Notes: generated by a model not told the origin, from the letters alone. A DNA stretch of 64,000 bases from Paracoccaceae bacterium (GCA_018607905.1 JABBAP010000042.1:68480-132479); one strand, 5' to 3'. Positions 39,642 through 50,914 are shown, counted from the first letter of the stretch. Made by a program: numbers and translations.

Positions 39642-41315
39642 TTAAACTTCGATTGTTTTGGGACGGCGACGGCCCATGTAGATTGAAATCATCAGACGTG
39701 TGACCCAAATTGCAGTGAACACCGACGTGATAATCCCGAGGCCAAGGGTGATCGAGAACCCGCGAACAGGCCCAGATCCCATCACAAACAAGATTACTGC
39801 AGCAATCAGTGTTGTGATATTCGCATCAATAATCGCTGAAAATGCCCGCTCATAGCCAAGCTCGATGGCCCGTGCAGGCCCTTTGGCCGATTTCAATTCT
39901 TCGCGTATCCGTTCAAACACCAGCACGTTTGCATCGACGGCCATACCAATGGTCAATACGATCCCCGCGATACCCGGCAACGTCAGCGTTGCGCCAATTG
40001 CGCTTAGCAATCCAAAGATTAGACCGACATTAATAATCAACGCGATATTCGCGAAAATTCCGAACAGACCATAACTAAGGCCCATAAACACCAGCACCGC
40101 AATAAACGCGATGATGCAGGCAATGCGCCCCGCATCAATACTGTCTTGGCCCAATTCTGGCCCGATTGTGCGTTCCTCGAGGTAGGTGATTTTCGCAGGT
40201 AACGCCCCTGCCCGCAGTTGGATCGACAACTTTGCCGTTTCTTCTACGGCGAAACGCCCCGTAATAATCCCAGACCCACCAGGAATATGGCTGCGAATTA
40301 CAGGCGCAGACATAACGTTTTCATCCAGAACAATTGCAAAGGCCGTTCCGATATTATTCGCCGTGTATTCCCCGAAAATGCGCGCACCCTCTGGATTTAG
40401 ACGAAACGAAATGGCGGGTTGGTTGTTTTGATCAAAGGAGGCCTGCGCATCAACCAAGTGATCACCGTTGATCACTGGCGTTTTTTCCAAAGTATAAAAG
40501 ACACCTGCTTCGTCTTCGGCGGGCAAAAGAATTTGGCGCGAACCGACCCGCGCATTTTGATCACCCGTGCGCCCGACAACGGTGTGGAACGTCAGCTTCG
40601 CGGTTTTACCGATCAGCTCTTTCAGCTCTTCTGCGGACCCAATTCCAGGAACTTGGATCAAAACTCGATCATTGCCTTGGCGTTGAATTGTCGGTTCGCG
40701 TGTGCCTGCTTCATCGACACGACGGCGCACGATCTCAAGGGTTTGTGCCATGGTCCGTTGATCTGTCGCCAGCTTTTCAGCCTCTGACAATTGCACAACA
40801 ACATCAGCGCCTTCCGACGACACCTCGATATCGAAAGCACCAACACCCGTCAGCGATACAACTGGGCGTGCCAATGAGCGTACTGCATTCACTGCATCGC
40901 CAATTGCTTCAGGGTTGGAAATACGAACGCGCAACTGATCATCTGGGCTATTTTGGCGGCGAATGGTGCCAATTGTAGCCCGTTGGTCGCGCAATTCATT
41001 GCGCACCTCGGTCCACATGTTGTCAATTCGTGTGGCATAGACCTGTTCCAATTGAACAGCAGCAAGCAGATGCGCACCACCACGAAGATCAAGTCCGAGA
41101 TTTACCAAAGACGATGGCAAATACGATGGCCACTGCGTTGATTGCGCTAACAGTTCGGGTGACAATTCAGCACCCTCTGGAAGCGTCTCAATCACGGCAT
41201 GCGCGTCGTTATACTGTTCAACAGTTGTGTATTGAAGGTTTGGCGTGGCCAACAAAACACCAAGCGCACAGACGCCCCAAATGACAATTTTCTTCCAGAG
41301 TGGGAATTGAAGCAT
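39642..41315 (-). CDS. secD: protein translocase subunit SecD
   Basis: LGLDLRGGAHLL; GMAVDANVLVFERIREE. Confidence 0.97.
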   Translation of the reverse strand: MLQFPLWKKIVIWGVCALGVLLATPNLQYTTVEQYNDAHAVIETLPEGAELSPELLAQSTQWPSYLPSSLVNLGLDLRGGAHLLAAVQLEQVYATRIDNMWTEVRNELRDQRATIGTIRRQNSPDDQLRVRISNPEAIGDAVNAVRSLARPVVSLTGVGAFDIEVSSEGADVVVQLSEAEKLATDQRTMAQTLEIVRRRVDEAGTREPTIQRQGNDRVLIQVPGIGSAEELKELIGKTAKLTFHTVVGRTGDQNARVGSRQILLPAEDEAGVFYTLEKTPVINGDHLVDAQASFDQNNQPAISFRLNPEGARIFGEYTANNIGTAFAIVLDENVMSAPVIRSHIPGGSGIITGRFAVEETAKLSIQLRAGALPAKITYLEERTIGPELGQDSIDAGRIACIIAFIAVLVFMGLSYGLFGIFANIALIINVGLIFGLLSAIGATLTLPGIAGIVLTIGMAVDANVLVFERIREELKSAKGPARAIELGYERAFSAIIDANITTLIAAVILFVMGSGPVRGFSITLGLGIITSVFTAIWVTRLMISIYMGRRRPKTIEV

Positions 41316-41367
41316 GGTTGCCCCTGTAGCGAATTCGTTATTGTTTACGACACCTTACGCAGGCGTT

Positions 41368-41688
41368 TTATGTCGTCGGTTCGGTCTTATTCAAAACGGA
41401 TTGAATCGTAGATTGAACAACGCGGACTTTAACGCCTGTTGCCAATTCAACTTCAATTTCGTTTTCCTCTTTGACCTTGGTCACTTTGCCGATCAAACCG
41501 CCCGCCGTCACAACCTGATCCCCTTTGCGCAGGGCATCAATCATCGCGCGCTGTTCTTTCATCTTTTTTTGCTGAGGGCGGATCATCAAGAAATACATGA
41601 TACCAAAGATCAAAATCAGCGGTACAAAACCACCAATTCCACCTAAACCACCACCAGCGGCCTGAGCATACGCAGGACTTGCAAACAT
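41368..41688 (-). CDS. yajC: preprotein translocase subunit YajC
   Basis: GIMYFLMIRPQQKKMKEQRAMIDALRKGDQVVTAGGLIGKV. Confidence 0.96.
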   Translation of the reverse strand: MFASPAYAQAAGGGLGGIGGFVPLILIFGIMYFLMIRPQQKKMKEQRAMIDALRKGDQVVTAGGLIGKVTKVKEENEIEVELATGVKVRVVQSTIQSVLNKTEPTT

Positions 41689-42050
41689 ATTATTTTCCTT
41701 TGTGATAGGTGGCCTTTAAAACCACCGATTTTTCCGCGAGGAACCTAGTCTTTCAGATGGGGGATAGCAAGCCGTCTGGCAAGGGTTAAAGCAGCTTCTT
41801 TTCTTTCGAATCGCGCAAATATGATTGGGCGGGCGCACTCTGCCCAATTTCTGATCCCTGTTTCCACAAAAGCTGCAAACAATTCATCACACCTGTCATC
41901 GTTTCTAATTTGGAAACGGCCGCTGATTTAATCGCGTCAGAATGGGTGAATTCCTTCAATAAAGTTGAAAAATCAGGAAATTATGTGCAACATGATGGGG
42001 CTTGCTTGATGATTTATTAACGCGTGCCTTTTTTGGGGGGGTACATTTTT

Positions 42051-43397
42051 ATGGAACAGACCGAAACCGGGTTGGTTTTTGACCTCCCGCCATTAATTAT
42101 TCCAACTTCGCTCAATGCTGATACTGCCCCGTGGGTTCTTGGGGCGGTGTTGTTGCTGTCGATTATCGCACTGCGATACAAAATCTGGCGGGGCTGGAAA
42201 CGTCGTTTGAATTTGTTTCGGCGCACTGAAAAACCGCTACTGAAATTTATAGGCTGGCTCTCGATCCTTGTTTCCCCGCTTTGGGTTGCGCTTATCTTTC
42301 TGGTTTTCTTCTCAATCTGGAAGCTCGCGACAACTTTTGGTCAAGCGATTGGGGTCGAAAGCATGCGTTGGCACGTCTTAGCGATTGTTGGCATGATCGC
42401 GGCACTTGGCGGGCTTGTGTCGATCCCCCTCCTCGTGATGAACGCATTTCATGCAGAGCGCCGCACCCGCGCTACCGAAGAAAGCTATCTGACAGATCGG
42501 ATCGCCCAAGCAGTTGAAAAACTCGGATCAGAGCGCATCGTTTGGCGTGAAAATAAACAATCATCCGAACCCAACCTAGAAGTTCGCATGGGCGCATTGT
42601 ATTTATTGGAACGCATCGCCAAAGACAGCCCGCGCGATCACGTGCCAATCACAGAAACCATCTGCGCCTACATGCGCGAAAACGCCAATCGCCCGCACAT
42701 CGATGAATTGACCACAAACGACAATGAAAAAGCGGCTGCGAAGCGGTTGAAAATCAAAATCGCTGAATTGGATGCGAGCGACAAGGCGGCCTGTCTAACC
42801 TACGCTGTTCCCCGCGCCGATGTACAAGCAGCCGCAACTATTTTGGGCCGTCGTTCGCTCGATGCACTGGAGATAGAGGCCAGAGAAAAATATGTTCTTG
42901 ATTTGCGCGGCGTGCATTTGGATCGGATTGACTGGTCCAATGCGAACTTGGCCTACGCAATTATGGACGGCGCCAGCCTAAACGCGGCCACGCTGTGCGT
43001 TGCCAATTTGCGCGGAGCCCGCCTTAAGGACGCCAGCTTAGAAGGTGCCGACCTGTTTAAGGCGAACCTGACCGAAGCATGGATGTCTGGCGCGAAGCTG
43101 TCTAATGCTTGGCTTGATTGGGCGGTGTTCCACGGTTCGCAATTGTCGCTCGCCAAGTTTCAAAACGCCAATTTTTCTGCGACTGAACTGAGCTTTGCAG
43201 CGGTAAAAAATGCAGACTTCACCAACGCCAAACATCTAGACGAAGATCAGTTGGCCGAAAGCGTTGGGGATGCATCCACAATTCTACCTGCGAACATATT
43301 GATGCCACGCACAGAGACTTGGACAGACAAGGTGTTACCCTCCGAAACCTTTTTCAGTCATTGGCGTAGCATGAAAAAACAGGCAGGCCTGACGTGA
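42051..43397 (+). CDS. membrane-anchored pentapeptide-repeat protein
   Basis: Two N-terminal TM segments; C-terminal NLRGARLKDASLEGADLFKANLTEAWMSGAKL repeats. Confidence 0.85.
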   Translation: MEQTETGLVFDLPPLIIPTSLNADTAPWVLGAVLLLSIIALRYKIWRGWKRRLNLFRRTEKPLLKFIGWLSILVSPLWVALIFLVFFSIWKLATTFGQAIGVESMRWHVLAIVGMIAALGGLVSIPLLVMNAFHAERRTRATEESYLTDRIAQAVEKLGSERIVWRENKQSSEPNLEVRMGALYLLERIAKDSPRDHVPITETICAYMRENANRPHIDELTTNDNEKAAAKRLKIKIAELDASDKAACLTYAVPRADVQAAATILGRRSLDALEIEAREKYVLDLRGVHLDRIDWSNANLAYAIMDGASLNAATLCVANLRGARLKDASLEGADLFKANLTEAWMSGAKLSNAWLDWAVFHGSQLSLAKFQNANFSATELSFAAVKNADFTNAKHLDEDQLAESVGDASTILPANILMPRTETWTDKVLPSETFFSHWRSMKKQAGLT

Positions 43398-43694
43398 TCA
43401 ACATTTGATCCGCGCAATAATCAACACCGCATCTGATTTTGGATCGACACGTTTTATCTTGCACTCCGTCGCCAAAATTATCGCCTGCACGCCGCCGTCT
43501 GCGGCAGCTTGGCGAGACCGAAGGCTGACGTTGTTCGTTCGCACCGCCTGCGCGTCGGTTTCATTAAAATAGACCTTATACTTGTTCCCATCGACACTCA
43601 GGTCTTTAACTGTGTTGTATTTGAAGCCGAATTTTGGCGTATCGCATCCCACAAAGACGGAGTTACAGCATAACAAGATTAAGAAATGTTTCAT
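43398..43694 (-). CDS. hypothetical secreted/lipoprotein
   Basis: MKHFLILLCCNSVFVGCDTP; convergent with the pentapeptide gene. Confidence 0.55.
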   Translation of the reverse strand: MKHFLILLCCNSVFVGCDTPKFGFKYNTVKDLSVDGNKYKVYFNETDAQAVRTNNVSLRSRQAAADGGVQAIILATECKIKRVDPKSDAVLIIARIKC

Positions 43695-43825
43695 AATTCC
43701 CAGCCTGCTTCACTGTGGTTAATAAAACCCTAACTTCCGTACGCGCTCACCACCCCATTGCACCAGACTGTCAGCTGCGGTATCCCCGCGCTACGATTTG
43801 CACCCCACTTTGAAAGGCTAAGGAA

Positions 43826-45118
43826 ATGCATGACATTCGACTAATCCGTGACAACCCCGAAGGGTTCGATGCCGCACTGGCAAAGCGTGGATTGGCACCA
43901 TTGTCATCCCAAATCCTAGACATCGACACATCCCGTCGTACCAAAATCACGGCTGCTGAAAACGCGCTTGCGGATCGCAATGCTGCCAGCAAGCAAGTGG
44001 GTGCCGCCAAGGCAAAGGGCGATGAGGAAGAATTCGAACGTCTGCGAGCACTTGTGGCAGATAAAAAGGCCGAAATCGCCACGTTGGAAGACGAAGCAAA
44101 GGCAGAAGATGAACGTTTGCAAGGTTTGCTCGCGACCATCGACAATCTGCCCCATGATGATGTTCCTGTTGGCAAAGATGAAAACGACAATGTTGAAATC
44201 CACCGCTGGGGCACCCCGCGCGAAATGGATTTCCCGGCGATCGAACACTATGATCTACCGTCGGTAAAAGGTGGAATGGATTTTGAAACGGCTGCCAAAC
44301 TTAGCGGGTCACGGTTTGTTGTGATGTCGGGCGCAGTGGCACGTGTACACCGCGCGCTGGCCCAGTTCATGATCGACACACACACAACTGAAAATGAACT
44401 GACCGAAGTGAACACCCCCGTTTTGGTGCGCGACGAAGCCATGTTCGGCACTGGGAACCTTCCGAAGTTTTCAGAAGACAGCTACCAGACAACCAACGGC
44501 TGGTGGATGATCCCAACGTCCGAAGTGACCCTGACAAACATCGTTGCAGGCGAAACAGTAGACGAGGCCACCCTGCCCCGCCGTTACGTTGCACACAGCC
44601 TATGTTTCCGCTCCGAAGCAGGATCTGCGGGCCGCGATACGGCTGGCATGTTGCGCCAACATCAGTTCGAAAAGGTCGAAATGGTCAGCGTGACCAAACC
44701 CGAAGACAGCTTGGCCGAACACGTTCGCATGACCGAATGTGCTCAAGGCATTTTGGAACGCCTAGAATTGCCCTACCGCACCGTTGTTCTGTGCACAGGC
44801 GACATGGGCTTTGGCTCACGCAAAACACACGACATCGAAGTGTGGCTGCCGGGGCAAAACGCCTACCGCGAGATTTCGTCTTGTTCGGTTTGTGGCGATT
44901 TCCAAGCCCGCCGCATGAACGCGCGTTTCAAACGCACGGGCGAAAAGAAACCAGAATTTGTTCACACGTTGAACGGGTCTGGTCTGGCCGTCGGGCGGTG
45001 TTTGATTGCTGTGCTGGAAAACGGCCAGCAAGCGGATGGATCCGTTGATCTGCCAAAGGCGCTTCACCCTTGGCTCGGCGGTAAAACCCGCATCACAGCC
45101 GACGGTAAAATGGCCTAA
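43826..45118 (+). CDS. serS: seryl-tRNA synthetase
   Basis: [22 protein letters not shown]; class II motifs ([25 protein letters not shown]). Confidence 0.98.
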   Translation: MHDIRLIRDNPEGFDAALAKRGLAPLSSQILDIDTSRRTKITAAENALADRNAASKQVGAAKAKGDEEEFERLRALVADKKAEIATLEDEAKAEDERLQGLLATIDNLPHDDVPVGKDENDNVEIHRWGTPREMDFPAIEHYDLPSVKGGMDFETAAKLSGSRFVVMSGAVARVHRALAQFMIDTHTTENELTEVNTPVLVRDEAMFGTGNLPKFSEDSYQTTNGWWMIPTSEVTLTNIVAGETVDEATLPRRYVAHSLCFRSEAGSAGRDTAGMLRQHQFEKVEMVSVTKPEDSLAEHVRMTECAQGILERLELPYRTVVLCTGDMGFGSRKTHDIEVWLPGQNAYREISSCSVCGDFQARRMNARFKRTGEKKPEFVHTLNGSGLAVGRCLIAVLENGQQADGSVDLPKALHPWLGGKTRITADGKMA

Positions 45119-45124
45119 CGCATT

Positions 45125-45150
45125 ACGCCGACCCAAAGGGTCGGCGTTTT
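45125..45150 (+). terminator. Rho-independent terminator of serS
   Basis: ACGCCGACCC-AAA-GGGTCGGCGT-TTT. Confidence 0.85.
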
Positions 45151-45167
45151 CAATTCCAGTATTGAAT

Positions 45168-46331
45168 TTATAGATACGGCGCAGGATCAACGCTTTCTGT
45201 TCCGCGGCGAATTTCAAAGTGCAGGAACGCAGGGCTGCCCCCAGCAACTTTGCCAATCGCTTGACCGCGGCGCACACTTTGCCCTTTGGCAACTGAAACA
45301 TCCGACACGTTGGAATACACCGTGTACAGATTATCTGCGTGACGGATCAAAACGATCTTTGAGTTGCCGCCCGCAGATGAAACCAACGCCACTTCGCCGT
45401 TTTCGGCCGCTTTCACACCAGCGCCTTTGCTGGCCGCGATATCCAAACCTTCATTGCCACCCGGCTTGTTCGAATATCCGCGCAAAACATCCCCAGAAAC
45501 CGGTTTCAACAATTTGCGCGACGCCCCAACAGGGGTGCGCGTTTCAACGAGATTTGGGCTTTCGGGGACAACAGATTCCACCACTTTGTCAGGAAGCGGT
45601 TCCACAGCACTTGGTGGGATGGGCGTGATTGATCCCGCACCCGGTGCAGGTTCTGTCACTTGGAAATCATTGTCTTGCGATTTTACCGATCCGTCCTCAA
45701 CAACTGGGATCAACAAACGCTGCCCTTCGCGAACGGCCAAATCTTTGCCCAACCCATTCCAACTTGCCAAGGATGGCACTGAAACACGGTACAAACGCGC
45801 GATTGAATAGATCGTTTCGCCAGGTTCAACAACGTGGCGGATCGGTTCAGGGCCGTTCTGAACAGCCACTTTTGGTTTCGTGTCACCTGCCCGCCCGATC
45901 GCGGTCTGCGCAATGGATTCCAAACTGTTGGTGCTTGCACCTGTCTGCGAAATTTCTGACGCCTCAACAGGGATCACAGTGCCTTTGGGCAGCGCCAAGA
46001 CTTCGCCAGATCGTGGCAGGTAGCTTGGGGACAGGCCGTTATAGCGCGCCAACTCCGCACCTGTGAGGCCAACACGACCAGCCACATCGTTCATCGTGTC
46101 ATTGCGTCGCGCGACGATGACTTGGTAATTAGGGTACGTAATCAAACCACGACTGTCGGGTTTGGGTCGCGGCGCAACATTTGCTTGGCTTGCACTGGCC
46201 TGCGTTGGACGCCGATCCAGTTTCTCGCTCAGATTGCCGAGATCAAAACCACCTTCGCACGCGGTAAGCAAAAATACGCCGCCTGTTAGCATAAGCGCGC
46301 TTTTGCGCACCTTCGGGAAACTCATCACCAT
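45168..46331 (-). CDS. LysM + M23 peptidase-like lipoprotein (NlpD/EnvC type)
   Basis: Lipobox LLTAC; two LysM-like segments; C-terminal M23-like domain (NEGLDIAASKGAGVKAAENGEVAL). Confidence 0.88.
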   Translation of the reverse strand: MVMSFPKVRKSALMLTGGVFLLTACEGGFDLGNLSEKLDRRPTQASASQANVAPRPKPDSRGLITYPNYQVIVARRNDTMNDVAGRVGLTGAELARYNGLSPSYLPRSGEVLALPKGTVIPVEASEISQTGASTNSLESIAQTAIGRAGDTKPKVAVQNGPEPIRHVVEPGETIYSIARLYRVSVPSLASWNGLGKDLAVREGQRLLIPVVEDGSVKSQDNDFQVTEPAPGAGSITPIPPSAVEPLPDKVVESVVPESPNLVETRTPVGASRKLLKPVSGDVLRGYSNKPGGNEGLDIAASKGAGVKAAENGEVALVSSAGGNSKIVLIRHADNLYTVYSNVSDVSVAKGQSVRRGQAIGKVAGGSPAFLHFEIRRGTESVDPAPYL

Positions 46332-46371
46332 ACTGCTCACCTCAATCATTGCCCATTTTCGGGCTTATCGT

Positions 46372-47013
46372 TTAGGATTCCTGTGCAACCCCTTCGACCA
46401 ATGGAACAAATCGCACGGGTTCTAACTCTGTGTATTCAAAGCCATTTTCTGTTTTTTCGACCTTGATCAGATGCTGAACCGCGTCCGTTTGCCCTACAGG
46501 CAAAACCATTATACCGCCCTCACGCAATTGCGCCAAGAGGTTTGCTGGCGGATCCTCCGCTGCGGCCGTCAAAAGGATACGATCAAAGGGGGCTTGGTCG
46601 GCAAGCCCTTGGCTTCCGTCCCCTGTCATCACGATAACATTGACCAAACGCATTTCATCTAGCAGACGCCGTGCATCGCGCGCCAAACCACGGTGCCGTT
46701 CAATCGTATACACACGACGCGCCAAATGCGCGAGAATGGCGGCCTGATATCCAGAGCCTGTTCCGATCTCCAGCACTTTGTCGCGAGGCCCAACATTTAG
46801 GGCTTGCGTCATCTTTGCTACGATCGAGGGCTGGCTGATCGTTTGACCACTTGCGATTGGCAGCGCCATATCCTCGTAAGCGCGCGGCGCAAAATGGCCC
46901 TGCAAAAATTCGTGGCGCGGAACTTTTTCCATAACATTCAGCACGTTCACATCCGTGACCCCTGCGCGGCGCAGAGCAAACATGAATTGCATTTTGGTTT
47001 CAGCATCAACCAT
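46372..47013 (-). CDS. pcm: protein-L-isoaspartate O-methyltransferase
   Basis: [27 protein letters not shown]. Confidence 0.95.
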   Translation of the reverse strand: MVDAETKMQFMFALRRAGVTDVNVLNVMEKVPRHEFLQGHFAPRAYEDMALPIASGQTISQPSIVAKMTQALNVGPRDKVLEIGTGSGYQAAILAHLARRVYTIERHRGLARDARRLLDEMRLVNVIVMTGDGSQGLADQAPFDRILLTAAAEDPPANLLAQLREGGIMVLPVGQTDAVQHLIKVEKTENGFEYTELEPVRFVPLVEGVAQES

Positions 47014-47792
47014 CAGTCGAAAATCTCTTGTAGTTGCCCCATTTTTTCATGGGCGGTTAGATCAACTCGCATTGGGGTTACTGATACATAATCGTTTAGG
47101 TTCGCATGAACATCTGTTCCGGGCGCAGTCGGTTTGTCCTGCGGTCCGCCTTGAATGTACAAAAACCGCTTTGTTCCTTGAACATGGGCTTGCACACCAA
47201 ATTCCACATCTTCGCGCCATCCTTGCGCAACGGCTTTGGTGCCTTTTACTTGCGCACCAGAACAGGGCGGGAAATTCACGTTGTAAAACAGCTCGTAAGG
47301 CCCTTCGTGCCAAGGTGCTTCTTCAATCAACTTGCGCAAAACCTCTTCGCCAGCAGTTCGCGATGCTTCAAACGTATCTGCTAAGTCTCTGTTTTTTGGT
47401 CCGTAATACTGCGACAGCGCGATGGATTTCACATGGTGCAACACGGCTTCCATGCACGCACCGATGGTTCCAGAATAGAGCGTGTTATCGGCAGCATTGT
47501 TCCCGCGGTTAACCCCAGACAAGACAATATCTGGTGGGGTATCTTTCATGACATCAAACAGACCCGCCAAAACGCAATCCGCAGGCGATCCAGTAACAGA
47601 ATAGCGCCGATCCGCCAGTTTTGTCAGCAAAACGGGTTGGGAATATGAAATGCAGTGCCCGACACCCGATTGTTCATGGGCGGGCGCAATGGTCCAGACG
47701 TTTTCTTCACCTGCAATGGCGCAAGCGATCTCATGGAGCACGGCCAAACCCTCGGCTGCGATTCCATCATCATTCGTAATCAATATACGCAC
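47013..47792 (-). CDS. surE: 5'/3'-nucleotidase SurE
   Basis: [37 protein letters not shown]. Confidence 0.97.
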   Translation of the reverse strand: MRILITNDDGIAAEGLAVLHEIACAIAGEENVWTIAPAHEQSGVGHCISYSQPVLLTKLADRRYSVTGSPADCVLAGLFDVMKDTPPDIVLSGVNRGNNAADNTLYSGTIGACMEAVLHHVKSIALSQYYGPKNRDLADTFEASRTAGEEVLRKLIEEAPWHEGPYELFYNVNFPPCSGAQVKGTKAVAQGWREDVEFGVQAHVQGTKRFLYIQGGPQDKPTAPGTDVHANLNDYVSVTPMRVDLTAHEKMGQLQEIFD

Positions 47793-48007
47793 GCTACATC
47801 GCCCCTTTATATTTCAACATGGTCTTAGTGCCATTCGCATCGTTGCTACCTTATGAAGGCCTCGGTGAAAAGGCGCAAAACACCGCTTTTAGCAACATCA
47901 TCCAAGGGAAACCTTGACACCACCACCTGCAAAAACAAAACTCAGAGCAGACCCGCTGGCGCGCATCTGCTGCGTTGCCACAGATTAAACCAACAGGAGC
48001 TGCCAAA

Positions 48008-49582
48008 ATGTCTGCGAAACTTCTCACCACAATCTCTGCACTCGCGCTTAGCGCAACCGCTGCCACAGCGGATTTCTCACTGACTGTTCTACACACCAAC
48101 GATTTTCACTCGCGCTTTGAACCCATCAGTAAATACGACAGCGGATGTGGCGCTGAAGACAATGCAGAAGGCAAATGTTTCGGCGGCTCTGCGCGCCTTG
48201 TCACTGCCATCGCAGATGCCCGTAAACGCTCCAACAACTCTATCCTTGTGGATGGTGGTGACCAATTCCAAGGTTCGTTGTTCTACACCTATTACAAAGG
48301 CAAACTAGCCGCCGAAATGATGAACAAAATGGGCTATGACGGCATGACCGTCGGCAACCACGAATTCGACGATGGGCCAGAGGTGTTGCGCGGGTTTATG
48401 GACGCAGTGAATTTCCCGATCCTCATGTCCAATGCAGATGTAAGCGCCGAGGAAATCCTCGCAGGCAAGCTGGCAAAATCCACAGTGATCGAACGTGGCG
48501 GTGAGAAAATCGGCCTCATCGGTCTCACGCCACAAGATACAGATGAGCTTGCTTCTCCTGGCGAGAATATCACGTTTTCTGATCCCGTGGCGGCCGTTCA
48601 GGGCGAAGTGGACAAATTAACGGCCGAGGGCGTGAACAAGATTATCGTTCTTTCCCACTCTGGCTATGTGGTTGATCAAAAGGTCGCCGCTGAAACAACG
48701 GGTGTGGACGTGATCGTTGGCGGCCATTCAAATACACTGCTTTCAAATACCAATGAACGTGCCGTTGGGCCCTACCCTACAATGGTTGGTTCCACAGCAA
48801 TCGTGCAGGCCTATGCCTACGGCAAATTTTTGGGCGAACTGAACGTCACCTTCAACGATGCAGGCGAAATCACAACTGCTGTGGGTGAGCCATTGGTCAT
48901 GGATGGCACTGTGGCCGAAGATGGTGCCACAAAAGACCGTATCGCCGAAGCGGCAAAACCGCTTGAAGAAATCCGCAACAAAATTGTCGCCAGCGCCGCC
49001 GAGGCGATTGAAGGCGACCGCGCCATCTGCCGTATCCAAGAATGCGCGATGGGCAACCTTGTGGCAGACGCAATGTTGGATCGCGTAAAAGACCAAGGCA
49101 TTACCATTTCAATCGCCAACTCAGGCGGCATCCGCGCCTCCATCGACGCAGGCGAGGTCACAATGGGCGAAGTTCTGACGGTGCTGCCGTTCCAAAACAC
49201 GCTGTCTACATTTCAAGTATCTGGTCAAACCATCCTTGACGCGCTTGAAAACGGGGTCAGCCAAGTGGAAGAGGTCAAAGGCCGCTTCCCACAAGTTGCT
49301 GGTCTCAAATATTCATGGGACATCAAAGTCGCGGCGGGCGAAGGTCGTATTTCCGATGTGATGGTCGCCACAAGCGACGGGTTCGCCCCGATTGATCCAG
49401 CGGCCACCTACGGCGTCGTGTCCAACAACTATGTGCGCGGCGGCGGTGACGGCTATAAAATGTTCCGCGATGCTGCAAACGTCTATGATTACGGCCCAGA
49501 TGTTGCCGATGTTCTAGCGGAATATATGGCAAATTCAGGTGGCTACACACCTTACCTTGATGGCCGCATCACTGCGAAATGA
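48008..49582 (+). CDS. 5'-nucleotidase / UshA-like metallophosphoesterase
   Basis: LTVLHTNDFHSRFEP, GNHEFDDGPEVL, signal peptide. Confidence 0.93.
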   Translation: MSAKLLTTISALALSATAATADFSLTVLHTNDFHSRFEPISKYDSGCGAEDNAEGKCFGGSARLVTAIADARKRSNNSILVDGGDQFQGSLFYTYYKGKLAAEMMNKMGYDGMTVGNHEFDDGPEVLRGFMDAVNFPILMSNADVSAEEILAGKLAKSTVIERGGEKIGLIGLTPQDTDELASPGENITFSDPVAAVQGEVDKLTAEGVNKIIVLSHSGYVVDQKVAAETTGVDVIVGGHSNTLLSNTNERAVGPYPTMVGSTAIVQAYAYGKFLGELNVTFNDAGEITTAVGEPLVMDGTVAEDGATKDRIAEAAKPLEEIRNKIVASAAEAIEGDRAICRIQECAMGNLVADAMLDRVKDQGITISIANSGGIRASIDAGEVTMGEVLTVLPFQNTLSTFQVSGQTILDALENGVSQVEEVKGRFPQVAGLKYSWDIKVAAGEGRISDVMVATSDGFAPIDPAATYGVVSNNYVRGGGDGYKMFRDAANVYDYGPDVADVLAEYMANSGGYTPYLDGRITAK

Positions 49583-50064
49583 TACGCGCAAAAATGCTCC
49601 TCCTCGGCGCGGCATTTGTCGCGCTGGGATCAACTGGAATTGCCCAACAAAGCTGTTTTGCGCGCGACTACTCTGCGGATCACATGCGTAAAACGCCGAA
49701 CCAAATGGTCAAGTCCATCGCCATTCGGTTTGAAGGACCAGCGAACGACAAATCTTCCACAGGCGATTGGGGAGATGTGACTGCCTATTTCACGGACACG
49801 CCCAATAAATTCACCCAAACGCTGTACTGCCAGATGATTGACGGCAAACAATGGTGCGGTGTCGAATGTGATGGCGGCGGCGCAGAAGTCACTTGGAAAG
49901 ATCGCGACACCATCTTGATCAAGACCGAAGGCTTTATAGTGTCGGGTGGCTGCGATGGAAGCGAAACGGAAACGCGCTTTGTAAAAGATTTAAACGCAAA
50001 ATCCACGACCTTTCGTTTGAACCGCACATCAATGGACGCATGCCCACCGCTTGACGCCCAATAA
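49579..50064 (+). CDS. hypothetical secreted protein
   Basis: Signal peptide LLLGAAFVALGSTGIAQQS; ATGA overlap with the 5'-nucleotidase gene. Confidence 0.6.
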   Translation: MIRAKMLLLGAAFVALGSTGIAQQSCFARDYSADHMRKTPNQMVKSIAIRFEGPANDKSSTGDWGDVTAYFTDTPNKFTQTLYCQMIDGKQWCGVECDGGGAEVTWKDRDTILIKTEGFIVSGGCDGSETETRFVKDLNAKSTTFRLNRTSMDACPPLDAQ

Positions 50065-50069
50065 GGCAA

Positions 50070-50357
50070 TTATTTGAGTTCAACCTCAACAAAACTCATA
50101 TCGGTCGCGCCCGTGTTGATCACGTTATGCTCCACACCCTCCATCCGACGATAGGCCGAACCAGCGGGTACTTTTACTTCTGATGTGGTGCCATCAGGGT
50201 GCGAAAGCATCATATCCAAATCCGTCACCGCGGTGATGACGTAATCAAACCCATGCGTGTGCCAGCCCGTTTCCGCGTTGGGCGCAAAATCAAATCGCGT
50301 CACGCGCACTCGCTCATCATCAATCAATTGCGTTGCAACGGCTTGTGGTTTTGTCAT
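50070..50357 (-). CDS. cupin-domain protein
   Basis: NAETGWHTHGFDYVITAVTDLDMMLSHPDGTTSEVKVPAGSAYRRMEGVEHNVINTG. Confidence 0.8.
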   Translation of the reverse strand: MTKPQAVATQLIDDERVRVTRFDFAPNAETGWHTHGFDYVITAVTDLDMMLSHPDGTTSEVKVPAGSAYRRMEGVEHNVINTGATDMSFVEVELK

Positions 50358-50506
50358 CGTTTTATCCCTTGAGTATTTTGGGACAAAAGAAGCAGGCATG
50401 ACGGGTTCTGTCAAACGCTCTAAAAACCTGCGTGTTCCGATTGGCCGCGCCGTGGTACGAATTGCTCAACGCGATTCCTCACCACTCGGCTGAACATGCC
50501 GACACA

Positions 50507-50914
50507 ATGAAAGACATCCCAATGGCCGATTTATTCAATGAAGACCTGTTCCTACAAGGCTTAGAGCAACGCAAATCCACACTTGGCGCCGAATACGTCG
50601 AAAAGAACCTCGCCGCCGCAGATGAGTTCACCCGCCCCTTTCAAGAAGCCATGACGGCGTGGTGCTGGGGCTTTGGTTGGGGCGACGATGTGATCCCCGC
50701 CAAAACCCGCTCCATGATGAACCTCGCAATGCTAGGCGCGCTAGGCAAAATGCACGAATGGGAAATCCACTGCAAAGGCGCATTAACCAACGGCGTCACC
50801 AAAGAAGAAATTCGCGCGATTATCCACGTGGTTGGTATTTATTGTGGGGTGCCTCAATCTCTTGAATGTTTCCGCGTCGCCCGTAAGGTGCTGGAGGAAG
50901 CAGGAGAATTGTAG
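50507..50914 (+). CDS. carboxymuconolactone decarboxylase-family protein
   Basis: TRPFQEAMTAWCWGFGWGDDVIPAKTRSMMNLAML; LTNGVTKEEIRAIIHVVGIYCGVP. Confidence 0.86.
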   Translation: MKDIPMADLFNEDLFLQGLEQRKSTLGAEYVEKNLAAADEFTRPFQEAMTAWCWGFGWGDDVIPAKTRSMMNLAMLGALGKMHEWEIHCKGALTNGVTKEEIRAIIHVVGIYCGVPQSLECFRVARKVLEEAGEL

